The notes under the pieces were generated by a model that searched no databases, was not told the origin of the DNA, and saw only the letters and a program-made list of their open reading frames with translations. From Thermosaccharophagus gerlachensis (GTDB taxonomy: Bacteria > Armatimonadota > Fervidibacteria > Fervidibacterales > Thermosaccharophagaceae), in contig JBGOEV010000015.1 in NCBI GenBank assembly GCA_041538025.1, positions 1-50,207 of the forward strand: a DNA stretch of 50,207 bases. The letters are read 5' to 3'. A program made the translations under genes and the position numbers. Numbering within the stretch: the first letter of the stretch is position 1; each line of letters opens with the position of its first letter. Positions 1 to 8,721 of this stretch are shown one piece after another.

Positions 1-2
1 GT

Positions 3-1595
3 GCATTCTACGGCAAGCAATCGCCCGGAACACAGCTTTATGTTGGTCCACCGATGGTGCGAGTAGCATGTTATGTTGATGGGCAATTGCAATGGACAGT
101 TTCAGACCCAGCTGAATCAATGCCAAAAGGGATGCGTAACTTCTTGAGCTACCCTCGTTTAGCTGTGGATGCAAACGGCAGGCTATGGCTTTCCTTTAGG
201 CGCAGGATGGGCTGGAGAAGCGGTGTCGGCACAGACTGGCAATCCTTCCTAACGAGCTACGATGGTGAGACATGGACGGGTGCTATGCCTGTAGTTTACT
301 CTGACAACCTGCTTGACAACCGCCCATCACTTGCAGCATTGCCAACTGGTCATATGCTCATCGCATACAGCGGTGATGGGCGGTTCAGGTATATAGCTGC
401 GCCAGCTGTTAACAATGCTCTATTCGTCTCTGCAATAAAGCTACCCGAACCTCAAGAGCCAAAGCTATCAAAAACGCCACCGTTTGGGTTGCCGGAGAAA
501 CCAAAGCCAGTTCACCCAGAAGAGGAAAAGGATATAGCTCGGCTGAGAGCATTCACACTGAAGCTTGGTGGCAGGCTTTACATGCTCATGCGCGGTGAGT
601 TCCATAGGCATACGGAAATATCAGCCGATGGTGGTGGTGATGGTGCGCTTGAAGATATGTGGCGCTACGCTTTGGATGCTGCCGATTTGGACTGGATTGG
701 GTGCGGTGATCACGATAACGGTGGTGGGCGTGAATATCCATGGTGGATAACACAAAAGACGACGGACATATTTAATCACCCACCAAGATTTGTGGGCATG
801 TTCACATACGAAAGGAGTGTTCCCTATCCAAGTGGGCATCGCAATGTGATGTTTGCGCAACGCGGGATAAGGACACTACCACGCCATAGTGACACCAAAG
901 GCACACCTGAAGCAGGTGCCCCAGATACGAAAATGCTCTATCGCTACTTGAAGGCTTTTGATGGCATATGCGCCTCACACACATCAGCAACAGACATGGG
1001 GACAGATTGGCGAGACAACGAGCCGAACTTAGAGCCGGTTGTTGAACTGTATCAAGGTTGTCGCCAAAACTATGAATACTCTGGGGCACCAAGGAGCGCA
1101 ACGAGACCCGAAGATTCTATTGGCGGATGGCAGCCAGCTGGCTTTGTGTGGGAAGCATTCAAGCGAGGAATCAAATTGGGCTACCAAGCTTCATCCGACC
1201 ATATAAGCACACACATAAGCTATGGCATCGCCTTTGTTGAGGAGAAATCAAGGAAAGGTTTACTTGATGCGTTCAAGAAGCGCCATTGCTATGCAGCAAC
1301 GGACAACATATTGCTTGTCGTCACAAGCGGGGAGCACCTCATGGGAGATGAGTTTGAAACAAGGGAGCCACCAAGGTTGAGCATTTATGTTTTCGGGACA
1401 GCACCGATAGCGAGACTGCACATAATCAAGGACTTCAAATATGTCCTCACCATAGAGCCGAAGAAAAGAGAAGTGAAACTTGACTGGGTGGACAAGGAGG
1501 CGAAGGCTGGCTCAAGTTGGTATTATGTGAGGGTTGAGCAGGAAGATCAACAGCTTGCATGGAGCAGTCCAATGTGGATACACTACAAACCTTAA
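3..1595 (+). CDS. BNR-like/PHP (CehA-type) metallohydrolase, 5'-truncated
   Basis: The frame is open to the left edge of the window, so the true start lies outside. An ATG at 54 is only an internal Met. The first ~130 residues carry sialidase/BNR-like phrases (YPRLAVDANGRLWLSFRR, SYDGETWTG). Counting from the Met at 54, a PHP/DUF3604-type metal-binding domain begins near residue 181 with GEFHRHTEIS, followed by GCGDHDN, ASHTSATDMG and SSDHISTHISYG. These are His/Asp clusters like those of the CehA/McbA and PHP phosphoesterase families. The C-terminal ~100 residues look like a beta-rich tail. The substrate is unknown. The next gene is a sulfatase-fold enzyme 34 bp or more downstream on the same strand, so a role in carbohydrate or ester breakdown is an inference. 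Family assignment is fairly safe, function is not. Confidence 0.75.
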   Translation, partial: AFYGKQSPGTQLYVGPPMVRVACYVDGQLQWTVSDPAESMPKGMRNFLSYPRLAVDANGRLWLSFRRRMGWRSGVGTDWQSFLTSYDGETWTGAMPVVYSDNLLDNRPSLAALPTGHMLIAYSGDGRFRYIAAPAVNNALFVSAIKLPEPQEPKLSKTPPFGLPEKPKPVHPEEEKDIARLRAFTLKLGGRLYMLMRGEFHRHTEISADGGGDGALEDMWRYALDAADLDWIGCGDHDNGGGREYPWWITQKTTDIFNHPPRFVGMFTYERSVPYPSGHRNVMFAQRGIRTLPRHSDTKGTPEAGAPDTKMLYRYLKAFDGICASHTSATDMGTDWRDNEPNLEPVVELYQGCRQNYEYSGAPRSATRPEDSIGGWQPAGFVWEAFKRGIKLGYQASSDHISTHISYGIAFVEEKSRKGLLDAFKKRHCYAATDNILLVVTSGEHLMGDEFETREPPRLSIYVFGTAPIARLHIIKDFKYVLTIEPKKREVKLDWVDKEAKAGSSWYYVRVEQEDQQLAWSSPMWIHYKP

Positions 1596-1656
1596 AGGAC
1601 GCTCTGGCTAAACGAGCTCGCCAGCCTTAATGCATTCCGAAGGCTGTGAGAAGGAA

Positions 1657-3267
1657 ATGAAGCGCCCTTATAAGCTCCTCACCGAAGATCTCATAAGGAT
1701 GAACAGGCGTGAATTTCTCGGAGTGAGCAGTGTTATAGCTCTTAGCGCGTTTAGCACGGCTAAGGTGGAAGTGACAAAACAGGCATCGCAAAAGGAGGTA
1801 ATGGAAGGTGGGGTGAGCAAAAGAGTTGATAATGTGGTGCTGATCATCTCCGACACTCTCAGGCGTGATTTCCTGAGCTGTTACAACAACGATTGGATTT
1901 ACACGCCTCACTTGAAGCGATTTGCGAGTATGGCGCTCGTATTTGACCAAGCATGGATTTGCTCTTTTCCTACAGTTCCATGCAGGCACGACATTCTGAC
2001 AGGACGATACACATTCACTTACAAGCCTTGGGCACCACTTGATCCAGAGACGGTGACACTCCAAGAAACGCTAAACAAAGCTAAAATAATGACAGCTTTG
2101 TTTGCTGACACACCACACCCGTTTGCGCCCGGCTATAACTACCAGCGTGGCTTTAGAGTGTGGGAGCTAATTAGAGGTCAAGAACACGACGCTTGGAAGA
2201 GCGATACTAAGGAAGTGAAGCTCCCATGTGCCCCAGAGAAGTTGCGCAACCCGTGGACAACGGTTGTGCAGTATCTGCGCAATGTCTCTTACCGTCAATC
2301 CGAGGAAGATTACTTCCCCGCATTGACTATGCGAGAGGCTGCGAAGTGGCTCGAGAAAAATTACGACAGACGCTTCTTCCTCTATATTGACACTTTTGAC
2401 CCGCATGAGCCTTGGGATCCACCAAGGTATTATGTGGACATGTATGACCCGGGCTACGATGGTGAAGAGGTCATCTATCCGCGATACGACCTTTGCGATT
2501 ACTTGACAGAGCGCGAATTAAAGCACTGCCGTGCACTATATGCAGGTGAGGTGACATTGGTTGACCATTGGTTTGGCTACCTGCTTGATAGGATTGAGTC
2601 GCTCGGACTGCTCAAGAATACAGCGATCATATTCACCACAGACCATGGCTTTTACTTTGGTGAACATGGCTACATAGGCAAATCGCTTATCACAGAGAAA
2701 TATCAACAATCAATACCACTTTACCCCGAGGTAGCACACATACCACTTCTCATCTACATACCCGGCGTTGAAGGTGGAAAGCGCATATCAGCACTTGTGT
2801 CGCTCGTTGACCTTATGCCTACAATACTTGATTTGCTTGGCGTGCCAATACCACAGACAGTCCAAAGCTACTCGCTACTGCCATTGATAGAGGGGAAGAA
2901 GGAGAAGGTGCGTGACATCGTCGTAGCATCGCCAACGATCTCACATAAGGGCATTAAGGTGCCACACCCAACAAACAGAAGCAGTATAACAGATGGCGAA
3001 TGGCTACTTATCTATGGGAGTCAGGTTGATAAAGTGAAAGACCCACAAACAACGGCGATGGTTGATAGCATAATGCGCACTGTGAAGACACTTGAGAAGG
3101 GACCAATACGCCCAAAGCTTTTCCACTTGCCCACAGACAGAGAATGTAAGCATGATGTGATTGAGAAGCACAGGGATGTAGCGGAGTTTCTGCATAAACG
3201 TTATGTTGAGCTACTTGAGGCATGCAATGTTCCAGAAGAGCACTTGCAGTTCTTCAGGCATTTGTAA
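1657..3267 (+). CDS. Tat-exported sulfatase-fold hydrolase with Thr nucleophile position
   Basis: Alkaline-phosphatase/sulfatase superfamily. From the ATG at 1657, a twin-arginine signal NRREFLG (residues 16-22) is followed by a short hydrophobic stretch, implying export folded. Metal-site motifs are NVVLIISDTLRRD and TTDHGFYFGEHG. The usual formylglycine motif C/S-x-P-x-R is here T106-V-P-C-R110 before HDILTGR, so the modified residue is Thr and the Cys sits at position 4. Thr is a known nucleophile in related phosphodiesterases and phosphoglycerol transferases, so this may be a phospho- rather than sulfo-esterase (inference). The start is uncertain: ATGs at 1630, 1657 and 1699 are in frame. 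I chose 1657 because purine-rich GAGAAGGA precedes it, though very closely. The last ATG leaves only two residues before the RR. Confidence 0.85.
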   Translation: MKRPYKLLTEDLIRMNRREFLGVSSVIALSAFSTAKVEVTKQASQKEVMEGGVSKRVDNVVLIISDTLRRDFLSCYNNDWIYTPHLKRFASMALVFDQAWICSFPTVPCRHDILTGRYTFTYKPWAPLDPETVTLQETLNKAKIMTALFADTPHPFAPGYNYQRGFRVWELIRGQEHDAWKSDTKEVKLPCAPEKLRNPWTTVVQYLRNVSYRQSEEDYFPALTMREAAKWLEKNYDRRFFLYIDTFDPHEPWDPPRYYVDMYDPGYDGEEVIYPRYDLCDYLTERELKHCRALYAGEVTLVDHWFGYLLDRIESLGLLKNTAIIFTTDHGFYFGEHGYIGKSLITEKYQQSIPLYPEVAHIPLLIYIPGVEGGKRISALVSLVDLMPTILDLLGVPIPQTVQSYSLLPLIEGKKEKVRDIVVASPTISHKGIKVPHPTNRSSITDGEWLLIYGSQVDKVKDPQTTAMVDSIMRTVKTLEKGPIRPKLFHLPTDRECKHDVIEKHRDVAEFLHKRYVELLEACNVPEEHLQFFRHL

Positions 3268-3422
3268 GGATTAACAAAAGCCACCTTCCACCGCAAGACC
3301 GAAGCCAAATATCGCTGAACCTGAAGAAGCTTTATCCACCGTTAGGGTTGCCACTAACTTAGATGTGTAGCATAATCGCAAAGGGTTTTTTGGAATACAA
3401 ACTGCGTTGGAGGTGATCGGGG

Positions 3423-4463
3423 GTGAAGGGTGGAAGGAATGTTTGTTTTGTAGCATGTATGCTCTCCATACTCACCTCTGTTGCTGTATCAAAGGTCAGC
3501 GTGACTAAGGTGAACTATCACGGCTGGAAAAACACATACAAGCTCACCAACGGTGCGATTGAAGTGTATGTTACGAGCGATATAGGTCCAAGGATCATAG
3601 ACATTCGTGCTACAGGTGGAAACAACATCTTTTATGTGCGCAAGGAAGAGCTGGGCAAGAGTGGTGAGAAGGATTTCAAGCTTCGTGGTGGGTGGCGCTT
3701 ATGGCTTGCGCCTGAGGTCTTTGAGATAACTTGGTTTGCTGACAATGTGCCATGTGAGGTGCGACGCCTCAATGGGAATGTTATGCGCTTCATTGGTCCA
3801 AAGGAACAAAGGAGCGGAATACAAAAGGTGATTGATGTCATGCTTGATGAGAAGCTCCCATGGGTTCGTATTCTTGCGAGGCTTCGCAATGTAACAAACA
3901 AGCCACTCACCTACTCTGCATGGAGCATGCCTGTGATGAGACCGGGTGGGAAGGCAATAGCGCCATTGGATGTGGGTGATGTAGATGCTTTAGCGCAAGT
4001 GCGCAGGTTAATCCTGTGGAGTTATACGAACCCGAGCGATACCCGCTTTACCTTCTTCAACAAACTCGTCATCGTTGACCACGCTAAAGTGCCAAAGAGA
4101 GAGAAGTTGATTGGGAGGAAGCGTCGCTACAACGACGAGGCAAAAATAGGTGTTGATACAAAACAAGGTTGGGTTGCTTACTACCACCCACAGCAGAAGA
4201 CGCTCTTCATAAAGCGCTTCCCATTCAACCCAAACGGCAGATATCCAGACGGAGGTTGCACCGTTGAAATATACTCGTGCAACGAGTTCATTGAGGTTGA
4301 ATGTTTGAGCGAGCTTGCAACAATCAAGCCAAAAGGCGAATTTGTCTTCCCGATAGACATGTGGCTCTTCACCAATGTGCCAGATCTTGGTAGCACAGAA
4401 CATGAGATCGCAACCACACTTCGTGTATACCTTGAGAAGACCGAACCAAAGTGCAAGAGATAA
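3423..4463 (+). CDS. DUF4380 family secreted protein
   Basis: A GTG start is set by a strong SD GGAGGTGAT ending 5 nt upstream. Residues 1-22 form a signal peptide with a hydrophobic core ending near AVSKVS. The mature part opens with NGAIEVYVTSDIGPRIIDI and continues with GWRLWLAPE, typical of DUF4380, a beta-sandwich family resembling aldose-epimerase or glycoside-binding folds. No function is established for the family. It follows the sulfatase-fold gene by 155 bp with its own RBS and is followed by a terminator-like hairpin, so it may end a carbohydrate-related group. No catalytic residues can be named. Confidence 0.75.
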   Translation: MKGGRNVCFVACMLSILTSVAVSKVSVTKVNYHGWKNTYKLTNGAIEVYVTSDIGPRIIDIRATGGNNIFYVRKEELGKSGEKDFKLRGGWRLWLAPEVFEITWFADNVPCEVRRLNGNVMRFIGPKEQRSGIQKVIDVMLDEKLPWVRILARLRNVTNKPLTYSAWSMPVMRPGGKAIAPLDVGDVDALAQVRRLILWSYTNPSDTRFTFFNKLVIVDHAKVPKREKLIGRKRRYNDEAKIGVDTKQGWVAYYHPQQKTLFIKRFPFNPNGRYPDGGCTVEIYSCNEFIEVECLSELATIKPKGEFVFPIDMWLFTNVPDLGSTEHEIATTLRVYLEKTEPKCKR

Positions 4464-4481
4464 CCACAGCAAGGAACAAGG

Positions 4482-4510
4482 ATTTGGTGGCGAATTTTTG
4501 AGCACCAAAT
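4482..4510 (+). terminator. Probable intrinsic terminator after the DUF4380 gene
   Basis: ATTTGGTG (4482-4489) and CACCAAAT (4503-4510) form an 8-bp perfect stem with a 13-nt loop, followed by TTATT. It lies 18 bp after the stop codon. The T-tract is short, so efficiency is uncertain. Confidence 0.5.
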
Positions 4511-4645
4511 TTATTCAGTGTCTATGCAAACGAACTTCTCAAAATCTCGTATCCTATGCCCGTTGTTTCGCCAATAGGCTAAAGCTCACAGCATGGGAAG
4601 GAAATCTCCGTTTTTAAAACATGCCGAAATGTGAAGGAGGCACAT

Positions 4646-4657
4646 ATGACTGGATGA
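4646..4657 (+). other. Three-codon mini-ORF overlapping the gmk start
   Basis: The strong SD GAAGGAGG (4633-4640) is best spaced (5 nt) for an ATG at 4646, whose frame reads ATG-ACT-GGA-TGA. Its stop overlaps the in-frame gmk ATG at 4654 as ATGA. The gmk ATG is 13 nt from the same SD. Either gmk uses the longer spacing or translation is coupled through this mini-ORF. Confidence 0.4.
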
Positions 4658-5220
4658 GCCGTTGCATGTCGCGAGGTAGATTGTTTGTAATAAGCGGACC
4701 ATCTGGCGTTGGTAAGGGGACACTCCTAAAGCTCGTCTTGCCAACGCTCCCGAACGTGCTTTACTCAATCTCGGTTACAACGCGCCCACCACGCCAAAAC
4801 GAAATTAACGGAAAGGATTACTTCTTCGTGACACGAGAGGAGTTTAAGCGCATGATTGAGAAAGGCGAGTTCCTTGAATGGGCAGAAGTTTATGGTCACC
4901 TGTATGGGACGCCAAAGCAATGGGTTGAAGAGAGGCTCGCCGAGGGATACGATGTCGTCCTTGAAATCGATGTTCAGGGGGCAATGCAAGTCAAAGAGAA
5001 GTGTAGCGAGGCTGTGCTTATCTTCATACTGCCACCGTCAATGGAAGAGCTAAGGAGGCGAATTGAGAAAAGAGCATTAGATTCACACGAGGACATTGAA
5101 AGGCGCATGAGCAAGGCTGAATGGGAGATGTCGTTCAAGGACAAGTTTGATTACCAGATCGTCAACGATGATTTAAACGAAGCAGCAGAGAAGTTACGCT
5201 CAATACTACAGTGCAGTTGA
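4654..5220 (+). CDS. gmk: Guanylate kinase
   Basis: Phosphorylates GMP to GDP using ATP in cytosolic purine nucleotide metabolism. From the ATG at 4654 the P-loop is GPSGVGKGT (residues 15-23). GMP-binding motifs follow: VTTRPPRQNEINGKDYFFV, GEFLEWAEVYGHLYGTP and EIDVQGA. The lid region is RRRIEKRALDS. At 188 residues it matches the family's length. An ATG at 4666 is another possible start, and one at 4621 has no RBS. The neighbouring gene downstream is convergent. The unusual start context is described separately. Confidence 0.97.
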   Translation: MSRCMSRGRLFVISGPSGVGKGTLLKLVLPTLPNVLYSISVTTRPPRQNEINGKDYFFVTREEFKRMIEKGEFLEWAEVYGHLYGTPKQWVEERLAEGYDVVLEIDVQGAMQVKEKCSEAVLIFILPPSMEELRRRIEKRALDSHEDIERRMSKAEWEMSFKDKFDYQIVNDDLNEAAEKLRSILQCS

Positions 5221-5238
5221 AGTGGCGCACCCAAGATG

Positions 5239-5254
5239 CCGACTGTTAAGTCGG
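5239..5254. terminator. Weak hairpin between convergent gmk and ABC ATPase genes
   Basis: CCGACT-GTTA-AGTCGG is a perfect 6-bp stem in the 25-bp gap between convergent genes, running a few bases into the ATPase stop. No T-tract follows on either strand, so a terminator role is only suggested by position. Confidence 0.3.
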
Positions 5255-6493
5255 GGAAAGCAGTTTTACCAACTCCTCAACGCTATTCAATTCCACAACT
5301 TGCTTTGTAGCGTATATTTGCCTGAGAAGCTTTGAAGCGCGTCCGTTTGTGAAATCCCTACTTGCAAAATCCTTTGGGCGCATTATGAAGACACGCCCTT
5401 TAGCTGCCTCAAGAACTGCTTGCAAGTTGGGCATGTTACCAAACCCGAAGGGCACTTCACTTATGAGCACAACCTCTGCTTGCGATATCGCCTGACATGT
5501 TTGGCGATATGTCATCTCTGATATTGGCATGAACGGCGCTTCCTCAATCAAATGGATTCCGAGTGCTTTCGCAACTTCCCAATCTGAATCACCTCTATTA
5601 AGTGCTCCAGCCGAAACATCGCATCCGCTCCCAGCGAGGAGGGAGAGTATCTCACCAGCGCTACCACCACCGCATACGACATGCACACGCAATTCAGGCT
5701 TCAACAGTATGCGCCTTTCAAGCAATGTCACAAGTGGTTTGCCAGTCAATGGGTTGCGTGAAACGATGACTGGAGCTCCATAAGCCTCTTGGATGTTGCG
5801 TTGAGTTATCACTTCCTCTGGTGTTCCCACCGCATGTATAAGTCCTCTTGAGTTTATGAGCACGAGTTTGTCCACAAGCATTGAAGCCAAATTGAGGTCG
5901 TGAAGCACAGCCAGAACTGTTATCCTTCGCTCCCTGTTGAGCCTCCTTATGAGCTCAACGACTTCAAGCTGATACTTCAAATCCAGATTCGCTGTTGGTT
6001 CATCAAGGAGCAGTATGCGAGGTTGCTGTGCAAGTGCTCTTGCTATCATCACTCTTTTTCTTTCACCGCCACTCAATTCGGTGATTGACCTCTCCAGAAG
6101 GTTGCTCGTCTCAGTTTGCGCCATAGCTTCCCCAATTGCGACCAGATCATCTTTGCTTAACCCACCCCATGAGGGACAATGTGCAGTCCTGCCAGTCGCT
6201 ACCACATCAAACACCGTAAGCGCAAACAGTGGGGCATCTTCTTGAGGGACAACGGCAAGCTCTTGAGCTATCTCTCTAACATCCATTTTACTCACATTGC
6301 GCCCATCAAGTAACACCACACCTTTGATCGGGTTGAGCAACCCTGCTATCGTTCTTAGCAAAGTTGTTTTACCACTTCCGTTCGGACCGATTATGCCGAC
6401 GAGCTCCCCCTCTTCAATCTCAAGCGTAAAGTCATCCAAGATTGGTTCGCTATCGTATGAAACTGTTACGCCAAGTATTTTCAACTTTGCCAT
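5246..6493 (-). CDS. FecE/BtuD-type ABC ATPase with extra C-terminal domain
   Basis: The ATP-binding subunit of a metal-chelate (siderophore, haem or cobalamin) importer by similarity. Walker A is GPNGSGKT (36-43), Q-loop Q84, signature LSGGE (140-144), Walker B ILLLDE (160-165), H-loop in VLHDLNLAS. The ABC domain ends near residue 255. Residues ~265-415 form a second domain with a glycine-rich VVCGGGSAGEI and ALNRGDSDWEVAKALGI, which looks like a nucleotide-binding alpha/beta fold. ATPases of ~420 residues with such an extension occur in this family, but its role is not settled. No permease or binding protein lies nearby. It follows jag by 13 bp and so probably rides on the rpmH-yidC operon. 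Confidence 0.88.
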   Translation of the reverse strand: MAKLKILGVTVSYDSEPILDDFTLEIEEGELVGIIGPNGSGKTTLLRTIAGLLNPIKGVVLLDGRNVSKMDVREIAQELAVVPQEDAPLFALTVFDVVATGRTAHCPSWGGLSKDDLVAIGEAMAQTETSNLLERSITELSGGERKRVMIARALAQQPRILLLDEPTANLDLKYQLEVVELIRRLNRERRITVLAVLHDLNLASMLVDKLVLINSRGLIHAVGTPEEVITQRNIQEAYGAPVIVSRNPLTGKPLVTLLERRILLKPELRVHVVCGGGSAGEILSLLAGSGCDVSAGALNRGDSDWEVAKALGIHLIEEAPFMPISEMTYRQTCQAISQAEVVLISEVPFGFGNMPNLQAVLEAAKGRVFIMRPKDFASRDFTNGRASKLLRQIYATKQVVELNSVEELVKLLSPT

Positions 6494-6506
6494 AGTGCCT
6501 TAAAGC

Positions 6507-7205
6507 TTACTCCTCTTCACTTTCTCCTTTAGGTTGCTTTCGGCGGTCTTGCTTCTTCCTTCCCTTCTTCCTTGAACCCAAGTCAACTGGGGCGACAACT
6601 AAAACACGGTTGGGTTCTTCACCCTCGCTGTATGTGACGATATCAGAATTATTTTGGAGCGTGAGGTGCACTATCCTTCTCTCGGCAGGTGTAAGATTGT
6701 AAAGCCTGATCTCGCGTCTTTCTAACTTTGCTCGTCGCATAGCATCAAGAGCCATTCGCTTGACCTGTTCCCATCGTTTCTCCCTATACCTATCTGCATC
6801 CACCCATATGAGGACAGACGAGTTGGAGCGTTTGCGGACTATCTCGCTGACAAGCAACTGTATTGCATCAAGTGTGCTTCCATTGCGCCCAATTACGAGA
6901 CCAGCATCCTCGCCACTCATGTTGATGTAAAAAGCACCTTCCTTCTCAACCGGCTCCTCAACTGTGACGGAAGCACCCATCCGTTCAACTATCCCCTTTA
7001 GGACCTCCTTGAGTATTATTGGTGGCTTTTGTTTCAGCGTGACTCTGACACGAGCCTGTTGAGAGCCAATTATACCAAGCACACCTTTACTGCCTTCATC
7101 AAGCACTTCAATCTCAACATCTTCCCTTGATGCATTGAGTTCCTTAAGCGCAGCCTCAATTGCCTCTTCAACTGTTCTGCCTTGCTTCTCGACCGACTTC
7201 ATCAT
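6507..7205 (-). CDS. jag: Jag/KhpB RNA-binding protein
   Basis: Cytosolic RNA-binding protein usually encoded beside yidC (also named KhpB or EloR), linked in other bacteria to cell elongation and RNA regulation. Domains in order: Jag-N (EEAIEAALKELNASREDVEIEV, then GSKGVLGIIG), KH with VIGRNGSTLDAIQ, and R3H with LTPAERRIVH. The tail is highly charged (RKKGRKKQDRR, then ESEEE). I chose the ATG at 7205 because GGGAGG ends 6 nt upstream. A TTG at 7211 is less likely. It lies 37 bp after yidC. Confidence 0.95.
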   Translation of the reverse strand: MMKSVEKQGRTVEEAIEAALKELNASREDVEIEVLDEGSKGVLGIIGSQQARVRVTLKQKPPIILKEVLKGIVERMGASVTVEEPVEKEGAFYINMSGEDAGLVIGRNGSTLDAIQLLVSEIVRKRSNSSVLIWVDADRYREKRWEQVKRMALDAMRRAKLERREIRLYNLTPAERRIVHLTLQNNSDIVTYSEGEEPNRVLVVAPVDLGSRKKGRKKQDRRKQPKGESEEE

Positions 7206-7242
7206 ACACAACCTCCCTCTTTGTTCAGGCTGGTTCCAAAGC

Positions 7243-8697
7243 TCATCTGAAATAGCGTCTTATGCGAGCTTCCCTAAATATGCGCCTTATCTTTGGTTGC
7301 CTTAGTTTCCTTGCTTCGTTTTGAGCCCTTCTTTTGAGCATCTCCTCCTGTTGTGTCATGCGCATGCTCGGGACACCGTTTACATTTTGTTGGCTCTCAC
7401 GCTCAAGCCGTCTTATCGGATAGCCACCTGATTCCTCTCGGCGCTTGAGTGTCCTTTGAATAAGGTATTGCTCAAGCGTCATCGTGATGTTAAATGTGAA
7501 CCAGTAAAGGATAAAGGCTGCCGGGAATGACCAGAAGAAAAGGAGCACCATCAATGGGAAGATGATGGAAAATGTTTGCTGCATCTGTTGTTGCTGTGGA
7601 TCTGAGGGTGCTGAGAACTTGCTCAACAAGCGTTGGCTCAAAATGAGGCTCACAAAGTAGATGCCGAAAAGGATAAAGTCAGGACGAGCCAAACTCCTTA
7701 TCCAAAGGAAGCTCGCATGCAAGAACTGATACTTGTAGTAGACTACTGCCCAGTAAACAGCGATGAGTATCGGAAACTGGATGAGCAATGGCAAGCAACC
7801 ACTCAACGGGTTTACTTTGTGTTTTCGGTATAACTCAAGTAGCTCTCGGTTTAGTCGTTGTGGGTCTTTGCGATATTTCTTTTGCAGCCTTTGTATCTCT
7901 GGTTGCAACTTCTGAAAAACTCTCATTGATTTGTAAGCCTTCATGTTAAGTGGGAAGAGAAACACCCTCACAAGAAGGGTCAGCAATATCACAGCCAACC
8001 CGTAACTGTAACTCCTGTTACGACCACTCACTGAAACAAGCGCATCAAGCAGTTTGTAACCAAAGCGATCCCTGTAGAACTCATCCAAACGCCTTAACGC
8101 AGCTTCGTAGAGCGGCTCCCTTACGAAAGCATCACCTTTAAGTTGCACAACGAAAGCACCCGCAAAAATATTGCGATAACTCGCCAAAGCTTCAAGGCGT
8201 TGATATGCTTTGATGGCTTGTTTTTGCCTTTTGTGTTCGGCTTCAGTCCCAAGCGACCTCAAGTATAACAGCCTCTCTATTTCAGCAGCCCTGAAGCCAG
8301 CTGTAGCTGCATAGTTGACGGAAGAGACAGCTTCAAGACGCGTAGCTTCATCTCTTGAACGAATCGCATCTTCATACTCTTTAACCAAGGCTTCATATGC
8401 TCTCTTCGCCTTCGGGAGATCCTTGAGCACAACTTCAAGCAATATGCCACGCCTAAGCTGTGCCCATGCTTCCATAAGAACACAACGCTTGTCCTGCTTT
8501 AGTGGCATGAGCTTCTTCAACTCATCTAACGCTTGCTGTTTGCTTATGGAACGCACATCCATAGCGCTCTCAATGGTATACGATGCACCCGCAGGAAGCA
8601 GGGACGACGCACTATCAATGAGGAAAGCAACAGTAAACATCGCACAGATAAGCATCGCCAAATGAATCTGCGTTGTTTTACAGAGGCGCTCAAACAT
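7243..8697 (-). CDS. yidC: Membrane protein insertase YidC with helical N-terminal domain
   Basis: Inserts and folds inner-membrane proteins with or without SecYEG. The first TM segment (about residues 14-30) is followed by a ~170-residue extracytoplasmic region that is helix- and charge-rich (LPKAKRAYEALVKEYEDAIR and similar), not the beta-sandwich of the E. coli P1 domain. The Oxa1 core begins near residue 230 with LTLLVRVFLFPLN, whose Arg (about 244) is the conserved groove residue. Further TM segments are LIQFPILIAVYWAVVYY, FILFGIYFVSLILS and the final pair before EQYLIQRT. The C-terminus is very basic (IRRIFREARIRRYFR), as in YidC proteins that bind ribosomes. The ATG at 8697 is 8 nt after GGAG and is preferred to the GTG at 8706. 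Confidence 0.95.
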   Translation of the reverse strand: MFERLCKTTQIHLAMLICAMFTVAFLIDSASSLLPAGASYTIESAMDVRSISKQQALDELKKLMPLKQDKRCVLMEAWAQLRRGILLEVVLKDLPKAKRAYEALVKEYEDAIRSRDEATRLEAVSSVNYAATAGFRAAEIERLLYLRSLGTEAEHKRQKQAIKAYQRLEALASYRNIFAGAFVVQLKGDAFVREPLYEAALRRLDEFYRDRFGYKLLDALVSVSGRNRSYSYGLAVILLTLLVRVFLFPLNMKAYKSMRVFQKLQPEIQRLQKKYRKDPQRLNRELLELYRKHKVNPLSGCLPLLIQFPILIAVYWAVVYYKYQFLHASFLWIRSLARPDFILFGIYFVSLILSQRLLSKFSAPSDPQQQQMQQTFSIIFPLMVLLFFWSFPAAFILYWFTFNITMTLEQYLIQRTLKRREESGGYPIRRLERESQQNVNGVPSMRMTQQEEMLKRRAQNEARKLRQPKIRRIFREARIRRYFR

Positions 8698-8721
8698 ATC
8701 GCTCACTCCATAGCCGATTCT

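Noticed and set aside
4008..4508. 166-codon minus-strand frame over the DUF4380 gene
   Set aside because: No RBS, no motif, and overlaps a convincing gene and the hairpin.
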